A stretch of DNA of 64,000 nucleotides from Anoplopoma fimbria (Eukaryota > Chordata > Actinopteri > Perciformes > Anoplopomatidae), in the NCBI RefSeq assembly GCF_027596085.1, contig NC_072450.1, positions 31,029,676 to 31,093,675 of the forward strand, written 5' to 3'. Position numbers and translations under genes: made by a program. The notes under the pieces are model-generated. The model was given only the letters and a program-made list of their open reading frames with translations, searched no databases and was not told where the DNA came from. Below, piece after piece: positions 1 to 12,745 of this stretch (position 1 is its first letter; every line of letters starts with the position of its first letter).

Positions 1-1100
1 TGCGATTTTTTCCCCCAAATAAATTAAATTATTATAATACTTTATGAGCAATAGATAATAAATAATAAAAAAATAAAATAGACCAAAGCTGTGTGACGGT
101 AGTCGCAGGTTCACATGAGTACATTCTACGTTTATGGATAAGGTCGGGAATGCTGCTTTATTTGCATAGTAATCAAATTTATTTAGCAGAGTAGCACCGA
201 CATGAGACTAATTGAATTAAAACAAAAACTGTATCACACCTCTCAAACACCCTTTTCCGTAAAGTCTTCCAGGCACTCTGAATAATCCATGGAACACACT
301 TTGGACAGTTTTCATTGAATCTTTCTCCTGATAAAACAGCCACTAGGTAAACTGTTGACAGCACGTTATCCGGATTAACGGGAACCACATTTTTTCTTAA
401 GATAGGTATTTTAAAAGGCAAAAATCTCAGAATCACTCTGAAACCAATTAAACCGAATGTCTTCAAATATAAGTTGTGCGTTAGCAACTCTGTATTTTAT
501 CTAAAAAAAAACATACAATTATTGAAAATAGCCTGAGCTAAATGTCTTTGCTCTAACCATTGAAACAGTGAGCTCTTACCGTGTGCTACCCAGCCATGCT
601 TGCAGTTTTCACACTGCCTCCTCTTCAGCTTCCCAGGCTTGAAGCTGTCACAGTTACAGTTCACCAAAGTGCAGCAGATAGCCTGTCAACACAAAAACAA
701 CAGTTATTCTCTTCTTCTAATGAGCACACACACAGAAAAATGATCCTGTTTTTAAAACACACAGTTGCACCCTCCATCTTTCATTTGGATTTGCTGACCT
801 CTTTCAGAACTTGATCACCATATATTGCCAAAATTTTCTTGTTCCAACACTTTCATGAATCAGCTGATGCTTCTGCTGTCTGAATTATTCAAACCAAAGA
901 CACAAAAGAAAATATTGTAGATGATTTTTATGATTATATTCCTTTCTTACCAACTTCAGCCAGACATGTTTAGTTGTAAACCTTGAGTAGAATCTGGGCC
1001 CCAGGTGGAGCTTTAAAAAGGTTGAAGTTCCCTTTTGAAATTCTTAGCATCAAAGTTCTGACATTTTTTTATGTTATGCCTTTTTATTAAAACATTTTTT
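1..1100. other. AT-rich stretch without a recognisable gene
   Basis: The sequence is A+T-rich with short homopolymer runs. The longest frames are about 100 codons, lack splice-site framing and match no family I know. I see nothing further in it. Confidence 0.6.
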
Positions 1101-1104
1101 GTAA

Positions 1105-1232
1105 AAAAAGAGCAAAACTTTTGCACTCCAGTAGGACGACAGGTGCGTAGAAGAATACCTTAGGTAGACAATATAGAACAAAAACTCCCACACACTGTCT
1201 TCTTCGGTACGTAGACCTTCATCAGGTTATTC
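1105..1232 (-). repeat. Probable retroposon-derived dispersed repeat fragment
   Basis: Read on the minus strand the segment contains 'cctgatgaaggtctacgtac' followed by an acc-gaag context. A 'cctgatgaaggtctacgnnccgaaacg' type sentence recurs in many fish genomes in retroposon remains. Only one copy is seen here, so the assignment rests on recall rather than on a second copy in the window. Confidence 0.35.
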
Positions 1233-1530
1233 CAAATGTATAATATTTCCAAGTGGCCACATTCGTAAGTATCCCAGGAACGCAGCATTACAGAAATTAT
1301 AGAAAATGTGCCCTGTCATCTAATCGTTCTGTGACTGTGCATGTGAGAAGAGTCAGAGTGTGTGTGCGTGGCTGCAGCTCTGCTTATCCTACACAGCTCC
1401 ATGAAAAATGTACAACCACCAAGTCGCTCGGAGGAACCGAAAGAAAGAGCTTAGTGGCCTCAAGTAATTTTGGTCTCCCTTTGTGTATCACTCATTGCCT
1501 GGTTTTCCCTGTGATGGCAGCCTTAGCACA

Positions 1531-1565
1531 GGTGTGTGCGTGCGTGCGTGCGTGTGTGTGTGTGT
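1531..1565. repeat. Compound TGCG/TG microsatellite
   Basis: Four tgcg units run into a pure tg tract. The alternating purine-pyrimidine pattern with CpG steps is favourable for left-handed DNA. Confidence 0.9.
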
Positions 1566-1673
1566 CGGTAGTGCTGCAGGGCAGGTCCTATCTACAGTAG
1601 GCCTAACGAAAGGTCTCGGACACACCTGGACCACCAAAACCATCTCAATCAATCAATGCCTAAGGCAGACACA

Positions 1674-1709
<36 letters not shown>

Positions 1710-1735
1710 GACACACACACACACACACACACACA
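1674..1735. repeat. CA microsatellite, interrupted once
   Basis: About 62 bp of ac/ca repeats broken by a single 'aaag' near position 1707. Confidence 0.95.
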
Positions 1736-1954
1736 GGTCAGAGGACTCTGTCCATTAGCTCATCTGCTAATGGGTTTTATCTTTTCAGGATAAATGTGCA
1801 GAAAACAGAGTAAGTGGACGGACACACAGAGACTCTTAGTGTGGAGTGAATGGCAGTAATGAGTCAAGTTTTCTGGGTAGCTGCTGACTTGGCAGCGGAG
1901 AGGTCTCCAGCACACTGATACACTAAAAATGTCTCTGCCTCTCTTTGCATCGGA

Positions 1955-1955
<1 letters not shown>

Positions 1956-1985
<30 letters not shown>
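1956..1985. repeat. Poly-A tract, about 30 A
   Basis: An uninterrupted run of about 30 A. No retroposon body that would end in this tail is recognisable on either side, and I did not find target-site duplications. Confidence 0.9.
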
Positions 1986-1987
<2 letters not shown>

Positions 1988-2019
1988 ATTTACGCACCAG
2001 GAACTGAGGGTAAAGCATC

Positions 2020-2460
2020 ATCAGATTTATGATCAAAGCCCGTGTTGTTAGTGCTACATGTTGAAAAGCTCGGAGTGGCTGCGCTACGCCACCTCTCTCC
2101 CTCTGCATCTATAATGCATGATCAGTGGGGCTTTAGGATACATGAGCGGCATGCTTAGCTCCTCGCTGGAGCTCACTCCCTCTCCACGAGCGCAGAGGGG
2201 AGAGAAGTGTGGGTGGATGGGTACGGGACCTCCTCCTCCTCCTCCTCCTCATCTAGTCAGCCACTTGGCTCTGCGCTCGAGGATGGGTCTGTCCTTGAGA
2301 TCTGGGATCGCGTTATTTCACCTTACAATAACCTCCCATCATTAGGACGAATAAACCGACCCGGGATGATGGCGGCGGCAGCTACCTGGCCTTGAAACAC
2401 AGCGTGGCAGCTCCAGCCTTCAGTCCCGTGACATCCGTTTGTGTTTTTCTCTCTATCGCC
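2020..2460. promoter_or_regulatory. Candidate regulatory block with a TCC repeat
   Basis: Non-repetitive and more GC-rich than its surroundings, with words such as 'cctcccatcattaggacgaa' and 'gatgatggcggcggcagc'. A short (tcc)n tract lies at about 2228-2250. The composition contrast suggests a constrained element or an unmethylated region; a first exon cannot be excluded but no frame is convincing. Confidence 0.22.
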
Positions 2461-2702
2461 CTCTCTGTCAGTTCCATCTCCGGCTGCCTAGCTCGGGACA
2501 GTGGTGAGGTGTAAAAAAATAAAAAAAAATAAAGCCCTTTTGCTCATCTCTCAGCGACATAATCCCTTCATTACAGAGCACCAAGAACCAACATGGCCCA
2601 ATTAGGCTAATCCCACCCCACTGTGGGCGCTCACACACCTCCTCCTGCTGCTCCCCCTAATATACATCTCAATCAGGTGCCCCCTGCTTGCTCGCCAGCC
2701 TG

Positions 2703-2818
<116 letters not shown>

Positions 2819-2880
2819 TCCAATGCACAGTGTGCTCCAGGTCGTTTATCTTAATTAGCAATTCATTTTCTGAGTTCCTG

Positions 2881-2919
2881 AAAAAAGGGAGAAGGAGAAG
2901 AAGAAGGAGAAGAAGAAAT
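2881..2919. repeat. GGA/GAA purine-only tract
   Basis: Imperfect gaa and gga units form a strand with only purines for about 38 bases, the kind of tract able to form a triplex. Confidence 0.8.
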
Positions 2920-2959
2920 ATGGCAGTGCAGGGCGGGCCCAGGCTTGGCGAGCGAGCCT

Positions 2960-3110
2960 CCCCACCATCTCTTTCTCTTTTCTGTTGTCACAACAAAGCC
3001 ACGGCTGTTCGCACGCATCACTGAAGTCGATGACAAGAGGACTAATTGCACAGAATGATGCGGCTGGGTCAGTGAAGCCATAGCTAACACGGTGTCGTGT
3101 TTTCTTTATA
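2960..3110. promoter_or_regulatory. Candidate conserved non-coding element
   Basis: Unique sequence with densely packed non-degenerate words, including 'gactaattgcacagaatgat', a TAATT homeodomain-type core, and 'gtcacaacaaagccacgg', a SOX-like ACAAAG. It has no frame with splice framing. The block sits just after the CA array and the purine tract. The call is inference from texture only. Confidence 0.27.
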
Positions 3111-3348
3111 TCAGGGATGTTTAACAGCGGAGCCACACATGGACCCCGTCCACCTCTACACACTCCTCCAATACATCACACATCCCTCTAATTAGCATTG
3201 CATTACATAGTACATGTTGTTGAATAGATGACAAATGGTGTAGATAATAAAGTCAGGAGGTCTCCGTTAACACATAAAGATATGTTTTTATAATAATGGT
3301 GATGTAACAAAAAATAGAAACACTGTTTAGATTGCTGTGTTATTAATT

Positions 3349-3373
3349 TGTGTGTGTGTGTGTGTGGGGGGGG
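3349..3373. repeat. TG repeat followed by a G run
   Basis: About nine tg units are followed directly by eight G. Confidence 0.9.
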
Positions 3374-3464
3374 TTGTCAGCATTAATACTTCTTATTACC
3401 AAAACAAATGTCACTTCTCGCCACAATGCATTCTCCAAGAGAGTAAGTGCAGCTTGAATTAAGC

Positions 3465-3655
3465 CTGAACGCCCCTCACTGCTGCTTGTCAACTCCATTC
3501 CTGTGAGCTCAGAGTAATAATGGACGGCAAGCAGATGAGTGTATTAACGTTTTTATTAACTCAGAGCTTCACTGTTTGCGTTCATTCTTGACCTTAACTT
3601 AACTAAACGTCCAATTGCGGCATTTGCTAATGAAGGCTGTGAGATGCCCTTAATT
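3465..3655. promoter_or_regulatory. Candidate non-coding regulatory element
   Basis: Contains several AATTA/TTAAT-type words (attaacg, ttaattgagc, gctaatgaagg) in otherwise unique sequence with little decay toward simple repeats. It resembles developmental enhancers in texture; no binding data or alignment supports it yet. Confidence 0.25.
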
Positions 3656-3659
3656 GAGC

Positions 3660-5036
3660 AAGTGCTTTTATATATCTATTTCTCTTGTGTGTATGAATTT
3701 GTAGGCAGCATTACTTTTGCTAATCTTTTTTTTTTTCTTTTTTTTTTAAGTGAAAGCATATTGAGTCTCCTTGTGTATCTCTTGATTCTGGACACCAATC
3801 CCTCAGCGTCGGTCTATTTGTTAAGAGTTAAAGGCGTACGGTACACTCAGAGGTCAGGCTGTGTAGGATGGAGAGACGGAGGTCATGATGGGAGGTTAAA
3901 GAGAGAGAAGGCCGAGGTTAAGAAAACGGGGTGAAGAAGGCAGAGACGACATTGAAATGCTGTCTGCGGCTGTATGTGGACCGGATCCTGAGTGTGTATT
4001 TACACATTAAAAACCTTGACGCGTCTATGATGTTTGAATTGGGTTAGGGTTGGTTTCAGGTCAAGGTTTACCAGTATATACGTTATATCCATATAGCACA
4101 TTTAACTGTTTGAATGACAGATGAGGATTTATTAGAATTAGAATTCGTTAAATGATATTTCCCAGTCCACTATTTCCTTACAATGTTGAAATTATACTGA
4201 CAAGCTGAGTGTTAGTGCTTGATTTCAATTCAAAACAGATTTATTTTAGTTTAGAAGGAATTATTTAAATTTTGTTTCATATTTATTCTCATTATTATCT
4301 GCCCAAGATCTTCCTCATTGTCGGAGTTATGGTTCATCGAGAGAAAAGACAGAAATACGTTGAATGAAATCTTAAGGAAAGAGGTCAAAATGAAACAGCA
4401 AAGTACGGTTTACACTTTTGTCATCTGGTAGTGCCTACATAGTCTATCATTTCAAGTGTTAATTGTAAAAATAAACGTTATTTTATCCACAACTGCGCAT
4501 GAGAGTTCTTTGGAAATGTTGAAGTGCCCTCTCATCCGTTTTACAGATTACTTCTTCACCAGCCATTGTCAGTTGTTCGGCCTGTTATTTACAGCAGTTT
4601 GATTGAATTGTTTTCCCACACGAGCATTCAGCAAAGACCCGTCCTACTCTGCCTCTGATTGGTTGAATGTACCAGAAGGGTTGGAGGTTGGTAGGGTTAT
4701 TAATCTCGACTCAGATGCAGATGTTTTCATAAGGATTACAGCCTTCTGGTAAAGTGCTCTCATGTATAATCAAAATGTCCTGATTATGGGAAAAAATGTT
4801 TTTGAAAAATATTGTGATGCATGTTGCCTATATCATCATATCAACCTTACTGTTGATATGATGAATGAAAATGAAAAAAAAAAAGGACACTCAAATCAAA
4901 AAGGTTGCTGATCGTGATCCATGTGGTGACCGTTAGATATAGAATGTGTGGATGTAATATAGAAAAAAGGAAAGTGTGCATTCTAAGACAGGTCGATTTG
5001 GAACATCTTCATTCTACTACTATAGACATGAGATTC
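3660..5036. other. AT-rich stretch without a recognisable gene
   Basis: Holds a T-rich run near 3727-3748, scattered short purine runs and nothing gene-like. A segment around 4640-4720 ('ctctgcctctgattggttga') has the wording of a fish dispersed repeat, but I could not find a second copy here. Confidence 0.5.
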
Positions 5037-5136
<100 letters not shown>

Positions 5137-5259
5137 ACAAAAAATGGAAGGCTTCTTTCTGGCTCTTAAAATAAAAATCCTATATATGTCCTGAAGAGCT
5201 ACGGGGCTTTAGAGACTCAGCAGAAGCAAACAGCTGCTTGGACAGAGACAGTGGTGGGA

Positions 5260-5480
5260 CGGACGGGGACTCGTTGGCTTAATGCGCTGGAAAACTAATC
5301 AATTAGCAGCAGCTCGGCACCAACTGACACTCAATGGGGAAACAAGCGGTGCTGGTGCCAAAGAGTGAATAACAACAGGGTGATCAGCAGCTCCGAGGAA
5401 GACTGACGGCGGCCAAGTTCCAGCAGAGCAGATCACATTTTACTAGCAGCTATTAATCACTTTACAGCACTGTTATGGCA
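5260..5480. promoter_or_regulatory. Candidate homeodomain-site-rich regulatory element
   Basis: The block carries 'aaaactaatcaattagcagc' with back-to-back TAAT/ATTA cores, then 'gctattaatcactttac' further on. It is unique, mid-GC, and contrasts with AT-rich drift after 5480. It is inferred from motif clustering, not from conservation. Confidence 0.28.

Positions 5481-7024
<1,544 letters not shown>

Positions 7025-7098
<74 letters not shown>
7025..7098. repeat. CA microsatellite
   Basis: About 74 bp of pure ca followed by a decaying 'cactacac' margin. Confidence 0.97.
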
Positions 7099-7103
<5 letters not shown>

Positions 7104-7251
7104 ACTACACACTACACTATGTTCCAACACTAAAGCAGACAGAAAAAAGGTAGCAAATCTTTACCTGAATATCCATGACAAAAGGGCTGGCTTCCTTAAA
7201 AAAAATGAAATAAAAAAAGAAATCATCAAAGACAATGAGCTTGTGGAGTGG

Positions 7252-7282
7252 AGAGAGGGAGGAGGGGGAGGGGGGGGGGGGA
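7252..7282. repeat. G-rich tract
   Basis: Runs of five and twelve G separated by single A, part of a purine-rich strand that could adopt a G-quadruplex. Confidence 0.8.
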
Positions 7283-7384
7283 GCCCAAAAAGTTTGGTTG
7301 GCTTCCTGGTGTCTGTGGCTCCCCGTTACAAAGGGAGTGTTTGGCTCAGAGAGGGAGTAAATGAGGGGAACATGTTAGTACACT

Positions 7385-7500
7385 GAGTCTGAGAGAGTTT
7401 GGCTCCCAGCTACGCTCTGATTAATATCAGATCTCCCTCTCTCCCCCCGCCTGCCTCTTGACAATCTTGTCACATCTGGCTGACAAATCCTCACAAGCCT
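7385..7500. promoter_or_regulatory. Candidate regulatory element with TGACA-type words
   Basis: Contains 'ctctgattaatatcagatct' and the cluster 'cttgacaatcttgtcacatc' plus 'ggctgacaaatc', giving repeated TGACA/TTGACA cores like those bound by MEIS/TGIF factors and a GATTAAT homeodomain-like core. Unique sequence with no coding frame. Confidence 0.28.
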
Positions 7501-7738
7501 TTTGGTGGCAGCGCAGAGCAGACGCAAGGGGTGGCTGCTGTGTGTGTGTGGAGTTTTGGGGTGTTAAGGTGGTGGTGGTGGGGGGGGATGGGCGGATCAC
7601 AGCTCGAGGAGACGCTGAAGGGGGTAAAAGGCTGGATCAGATACACACACTCTGACACCCCCCCTCATCCCCTCATGGATGGACCATCGTGAACCTAATG
7701 AAGCTGACGAGGCTGGCAGGCTACAGTCGCCACTGCCA

Positions 7739-7759
7739 ACACACACACACACACACACA
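7739..7759. repeat. Short CA array, first half of a CA/TG pair
   Basis: Twenty-one bases of ac repeat, separated by 47 bp from a TG array at 7807-7837. Confidence 0.95.
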
Positions 7760-7802
7760 TAAACACAGCGATGTGCAACGAGCAGGGGCCCTGTGCGTCG
7801 TT

Positions 7803-7806
<4 letters not shown>

Positions 7807-7837
<31 letters not shown>
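7807..7837. repeat. TG array, second half of a CA/TG pair
   Basis: Thirty-one bases of gt repeat, complementary in sense to the upstream CA array, so a single strand could fold into a stem of about 20 bp. Confidence 0.95.
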
Positions 7838-7839
<2 letters not shown>

Positions 7840-7841
<2 letters not shown>

Positions 7842-8722
7842 GCCCCGGGCCCTGCAGCACTAAAGGAGAACAGAGACGCCCACAGAAAGAGTCGGAGGTA
7901 GACAGAAGGAAACAAACGGCAGAAAGAGGTACAGAGATAGGACATGAGTGTGTTAAAGCCACGGAGGGCCACTCTACTCACATTTCTGTCTCACACACAC
8001 AAACACGCAAATATAAATCTAAATCACTTTGGTGGATTGTTGGAGTAATGGACTCTCAGACAATAAAAGGCAACCTGTTAGAGGAGCATGAAATGTGCAA
8101 GGAAGAAAGAAACACACCTCATGAACTGAAATGTTGGCAGAGCTTGATCATAACTCAATTGACGCATTTTTAATGATTATATATAATTATTATTTTCTAT
8201 TATATTTTCTATTATATTTGTAAAATAAGGGCTGCTTTTAATAACGAACTGAATTCACTGTGCTGCAATATTTAAGGTTAACTTTAAAATATTGACGTTA
8301 AAAAACAGTTGCAATTCATCCATTTTACGTACTTTAAACTACTCGTAAAATATATAATAAAATGATATTATAACAATACTTTTGCTGAATCAGTGTTTTT
8401 TAATTAAGTAACATTCTGGTTATTGTGAGAATTAAAACAGATAAGATGATAAATGGTATAAAAAGAAAAAAGTATTTCAGATTTGTATTCGTTAATAAAA
8501 TAAAAAATTTGGATAACACAATTAACTTATAAATAAGTAAGTTATAAAATGTGTCTTTTTCAATCTGTTTTGATTCCAGCTTTGATGATCACACTGCTTC
8601 ATTCATTAATTGTGTGCTCATCTGATATTGTTGTTGAAGCCTCCAACCTGTCTGGATGTTGAGCTGGTCTCTCTAATACGGAACAAACCACAATTGTTTC
8701 TCCTCCAACTGTTTAGCACCGA
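7840..8722. other. Stretch without a recognisable gene
   Basis: The first 330 bp are purine-rich; from about 8160 to 8560 the sequence is very AT-rich and decayed. Nothing further seen. Confidence 0.5.
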
Positions 8723-8723
8723 A

Positions 8724-8747
8724 TACACACACACACACACACACACA
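8724..8747. repeat. Short CA array
   Basis: About 24 bp of ac repeat. Confidence 0.95.
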
Positions 8748-8857
8748 GGCATGGAGAGTGTGTTGCCGCTTCCAACACCACCACCACACAGACAGCTCAG
8801 CTAATTGTTACATTATGGCTGCGATGAAACATTAGGCTGCTCTTAAATTACATTGTG

Positions 8858-8944
8858 ATGGCTGCAGTCAGCAGACAGGAGGCTACAGGAGGCCGGCTGC
8901 TCCCGGTCCAGAACTACGGACCAGAAGATGGAGGACAGGCCCAG
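8858..8944 (+). other. Possible short 5' coding exon (unproven)
   Basis: An ATG with G at -3 and G at +4 opens a frame of 29 codons, exactly 87 bp, ending at a textbook splice donor (CAG followed by GTAAGG at 8945). The peptide begins MAAVSRQEATGG and is followed in the same frame by a stop (TAG) about 16 codons after the donor. I recognise no protein family, there is no visible acceptor partner, and a chance donor next to a chance frame is the more likely explanation. Confidence 0.12.
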
Positions 8945-8949
8945 GTAAG

Positions 8950-10142
8950 GAAGGAAGGCTGGGTCCCTGTCCTAGCAGGACATTATTGTCTTTAGGACAA
9001 GGGTGGAAGTGGTGTTCAGGATAGAATAGAACGGGACATAGTACCATAAAATGAAACTGAAACATAACAAATCCCTAGGATTGATTGGAATGGAACAAAT
9101 AAAAATACAGAATATGATTTAAGAAAAGATGAGGAAAGGGAGAAATATAGAATCATTCCCTGCTGAGAGGAAAGCCTGACTTTGACCCTATTATTGTTTT
9201 TTTGGGAGTTGTCTCTGGATTCTTGGAAGGCATGTGAGGACAATCTTGGTCCTTGTTGACCAGGGAAACAAAACGCTCTCATTTGGATTCATTTCAATTC
9301 AAGTAATTGAAAGCAAATAAATGAGAAAAATGTCAGCTTTTCAGGTGAGTTTTGAAAACTTTACAAAAAAATGACAGGTACCAAAAGTGGGCATGAAATA
9401 ACATCATCCTGTCATCAATTATTCTTTTATCACATAGTACCTCATTTAAATTAAAAAAAAAATGCAAACGTTATACTATTTTATTTAAACAAGTGTTTTT
9501 AAAGTAGAGTTTATGGAACAATTCACCTCTGAGAACTTTTGAAAAAAAAAAAGTATATTTCTCAAAAGTAAGGTATAGAGGGAACAGTATCGCTTCTGTA
9601 CAATACTACAACTGATATGTAACCTGAGTTTCTCGCACTAGAATCCAAAAATGTCCAACGCTTCCCAGTTCTATGGATCACCATGTGACAACTTGTAACA
9701 ACACATCCTAAAGATATAGACAAATACAAGACACATCTGGAATCTCAGCAGAACTACACTCTAAATATATACATGTTTCTTGTCAAAGTAGCAAAAGTGT
9801 GTAATCCTAAAACAGCAAACATTAACATTTCTCCTAAAAGTCTGCACTCCTTCCGCCTGTCACTCTGATCCCCGTTAACTCCTTCCAGTTGTTCTTGGTT
9901 AAACATATCCGTGTGAGTGAGCAGAAAGAGAATAGCAGTGAAGAGCCGTCTCCCTTACCTCGGCCATTGTCATTTAGTCGGATGTTTCCAAGGATACCGT
10001 GGAGTTTGCCATTCCCCGCGAGTCCCACAAAACAACTGCCTCCAACTCTCCCGTCCGCACAGATACTAACGCAAAAGAGCCATCACACCCAGCAGCATCT
10101 CCTTCAACGGCACGGACACACATGTACTCTGTCTTCTCTGTC

Positions 10143-10144
<2 letters not shown>
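8950..10144. other. AT-rich stretch without a recognisable gene
   Basis: Poly-A runs near 9450 and 9541. From 9840 to 10130 it is more GC-rich and unique ('ggataccgtggagtttgcca'), with frames that run straight into the next CA array and are therefore not credible genes. Confidence 0.5.

Positions 10145-10199
<55 letters not shown>
10145..10199. repeat. CA microsatellite, left half of an inverted pair
   Basis: About 55 bp of pure ca. A TG array of the same length lies 155 bp further on. Confidence 0.97.
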
Positions 10200-10203
<4 letters not shown>

Positions 10204-10352
10204 AGCCACCAACACTCCACGGAAAAAAGGGAAGTAGTAGTCACTGTGCTTTTACTCTCATTGCACAGATGCAGTCACACACACACACACGCCTCCTCTG
10301 CTTTCTCTCCTCTAATGTTGCCGTGGACTGGCTCTAAACTACTCAAGATGTT

Positions 10353-10354
<2 letters not shown>

Positions 10355-10410
<56 letters not shown>
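10355..10410. repeat. TG microsatellite, right half of an inverted pair
   Basis: About 56 bp of pure gt, the complement of the array at 10145-10199. Confidence 0.97.
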
Positions 10411-10411
<1 letters not shown>

Positions 10412-10558
10412 GAAACTGGGCACAGGGGATTGGAATGAGATCCTCCCACTCGGCATTCTCACCTCAGGAGCTGCCTGCTCCCTCCCTAGCCTGCACACAC
10501 ACGCACACACATGCTCGCATGCACACATGGAGGTGTGCACGCTCTTTCATGCGCGCAG

Positions 10559-10587
<29 letters not shown>
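10559..10587. repeat. Short CA array in a CA-rich context
   Basis: Twenty-nine bases of ac, preceded by degenerate acgcacac and gcgcgc words from 10493. Confidence 0.92.
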
Positions 10588-10589
<2 letters not shown>

Positions 10590-10994
10590 CACGTCTACCC
10601 CCTCAGAGTCACAGGGCAGTCCCCTCACAGCTGGCTGGAAGAGGGCATGACACTCATCTTTCACAGAGATTTGATCAAAAGGAATCACAAAGGCTGGAGG
10701 CTCTCCTAATGCAGTCAGGGGAGACTCTCCCTCAATCCCCCTCTCTCTCTCGCTCTCTCCCTCTCTGTCTGAGTAATGCCCTAAATCAACGTTGCCCCTC
10801 TTGGTGCACACAGCCCAGTGTGTGTGTCTGGATTCACCTTAACACTGCTCTGTGAACAGCCTCCATAACAAGTTATGCCTTGTGCCGTCAGGAATGTGTC
10901 AGTGTCTGTGTCGAGTGTTTCTCGGGTGGAGGGGGACTTCACACATGACAAAAACTAAATCTGTGTTATCTTTAGGAAAACGTGTACCTGCTGT

Positions 10995-11315
10995 AGGGCT
11001 GGGTATCAAACCCAACCCCTTTTTGGTTCTGACTTAAATGCGACCAGAGTATCAAAGTTATATGGAACAGCTGCGTGTTGACTTATTTCATTAGATAGTT
11101 CCAGATTTAAATCAAAGCCTTGTCAATTTTACACTAATTTATTCCAGGTGTGGGTTTGTACGTCAACGTTTGAGAACTTCAGCTTTAGATTTTGAAGGGA
11201 AGTATTTCTTAAATTACGATTAATAAAGTGTACTGTGCATATAACTAAGTGTGCAGATATCTCTTCTATCTCTTCTTGGGATATCAGTTTGAACTCTTTG
11301 GTACTTCCAGCACCT
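10995..11315. mobile_element. Possible non-autonomous DNA transposon remnant
   Basis: Begins with 'tagggctgggtatcaaaccc', wording I recognise as the edge of a common fish hAT-like element, and closes about 310 bp later with a loosely complementary 'ctttggtacttccagcac'. The termini are too decayed to prove a terminal inverted repeat. Confidence 0.3.
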
Positions 11316-12654
11316 TAGTTAAGATTAAGCCAGGTGGCGCGGTGGTTATCCTGTGTCATACTAAATGAAGGTTTGAAAAAAAAAAAAAGATCCTGCCCTT
11401 GTGTAGCAGCTAAATACCTGCGGTACAAGGTAGAACCCGCTGTAACAGATGAGGAGTGTGTTTGGAGGGAAGTTATGAGCTCATTTCTTCATAACAGTCT
11501 TCCTCCTAGTACATCTGTATTAAAACACAAAGGGAGTTATGCCTTGTTTATGTCATGAGATGGAGGGAAGAGAGGGGAAGCGTTCACATCATCAGACAAT
11601 TCAAGACAGCTGTGATTGTAGAGATGGTCTTTTGAGGGTTAAAACTTTGGCTGTCATGAGCCATTTGCGTTTGTTTGACTTTTCAGTTACTTCTGTATGA
11701 TTAAGTGGATACAGATATATTTGAGATTTCAGAACATAACAGTTGGGCCAAAAAAAAAATCAGGCCCGACCCAACATGAACCAGCATAGTTTCAGACCAA
11801 GCCTGACTGGTCCAGCAGTTTTGGGCCAGAGCCTGATAACACAGTCAATAAGGTCGGAAGCCCTCCCCCCCCACAAAAAAAATAAAAAATAAAACAGGAA
11901 ATTGGCGTGAACCGGAACTGATTCAGGTCCGGGGGAATTTTTATAAATTACAGCCAGACAGCAGCGGGTTCAGGCCAGGCCCAATTCACGACCAATCTTG
12001 TTCAGGAAGTGAATCAAAGCTCTAACACCCAGTAGAGCAGCAACTTACTTATTTTCATTCTTCGTTAATCTGTCCATTTATTGTCATCTGTTAAGCATTT
12101 GGTCCCTATCTTTTATAAAAACGAAACCAAACAACTTTGTAGGGTGTTAAGCACCTTTTGCTGGAAAAATACTCACAATTATCTTACTGACAATTTATTG
12201 ATTATTATAAAGTACATAAATAGTAATCAAGACAAATAATATTTATAAGGAACAAATAAACTTTAGAAAATAAGGAGACCCAAATCATTTTTTTTGTCAA
12301 CTAATGAATTCAGCTTTAAATCTAAGTTTCCTATTCATAACCACAAGTTCATTGTTGAATGACGCTGAAAACGATTAAGTGTGAAATAACACAAACACAT
12401 TACAAATGAGCTATCAAAGTGTGGACACTACGGAAATGTTGACAGAGTGAAAAAGGAACTCAATTCCTTGTGTTTTCTACAAATGATATGTCTATTCAAT
12501 GTATGGTGATTCTACTCCAGGATAGATAAATGCAAGTTTAATCACAGAAAGCTTATGTTCAGGGTCCTCGCCCCGTCTTTTACTCCTACTTTTCTGTCCT
12601 TTTTATTTTTTCCATTTCTTCCTCCCTCTTCCCCCTCTGTGGCAGAGAGAAAGC
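11316..12654. other. Stretch with a possible decayed repeat
   Basis: Between about 11745 and 11995, GGGCC/GCCCGACC words ('caggcccgacccaacatgaa', 'ggttcaggccaggccc') recur in both orientations as in a family of fish GCCCGA-rich elements. From 12000 to 12560 it is AT-rich with nothing seen. A pyrimidine-rich run lies at about 12570-12640. Confidence 0.35.
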
Positions 12655-12745
12655 TCTGATGATTTTAGCCATTAGAGGCATCTGCTAATCCACAAATTAC
12701 ACAGCAAGTTTAAACAGGTACACCTGGTGTGCTCCACCTGTGGCA
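12655..12745. promoter_or_regulatory. Candidate regulatory element with E-boxes
   Basis: Unique block including 'tgatgattttagccattaga', 'atctgctaatccacaaatta' and CACCTG E-box-like words ('gtgctccacctgtgg'). Homeodomain and bHLH-type words in about 90 bp make it an enhancer candidate by texture. Confidence 0.25.

Noticed and set aside
1956..1985. 30-A run as the tail of a processed pseudogene or LINE
   Set aside because: Upstream sequence on both strands has no reading frame or repeat I recognise, and no target-site duplication was found.
4030..4050. 'gggttagggttgg', telomere-like units
   Set aside because: Only two units; far too short for an interstitial telomeric repeat.
9889..10413. 174-codon plus-strand open frame
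   Set aside because: It passes through the 10.1 kb CA array and ends in the 10.36 kb TG array; repeat translation, not a gene.
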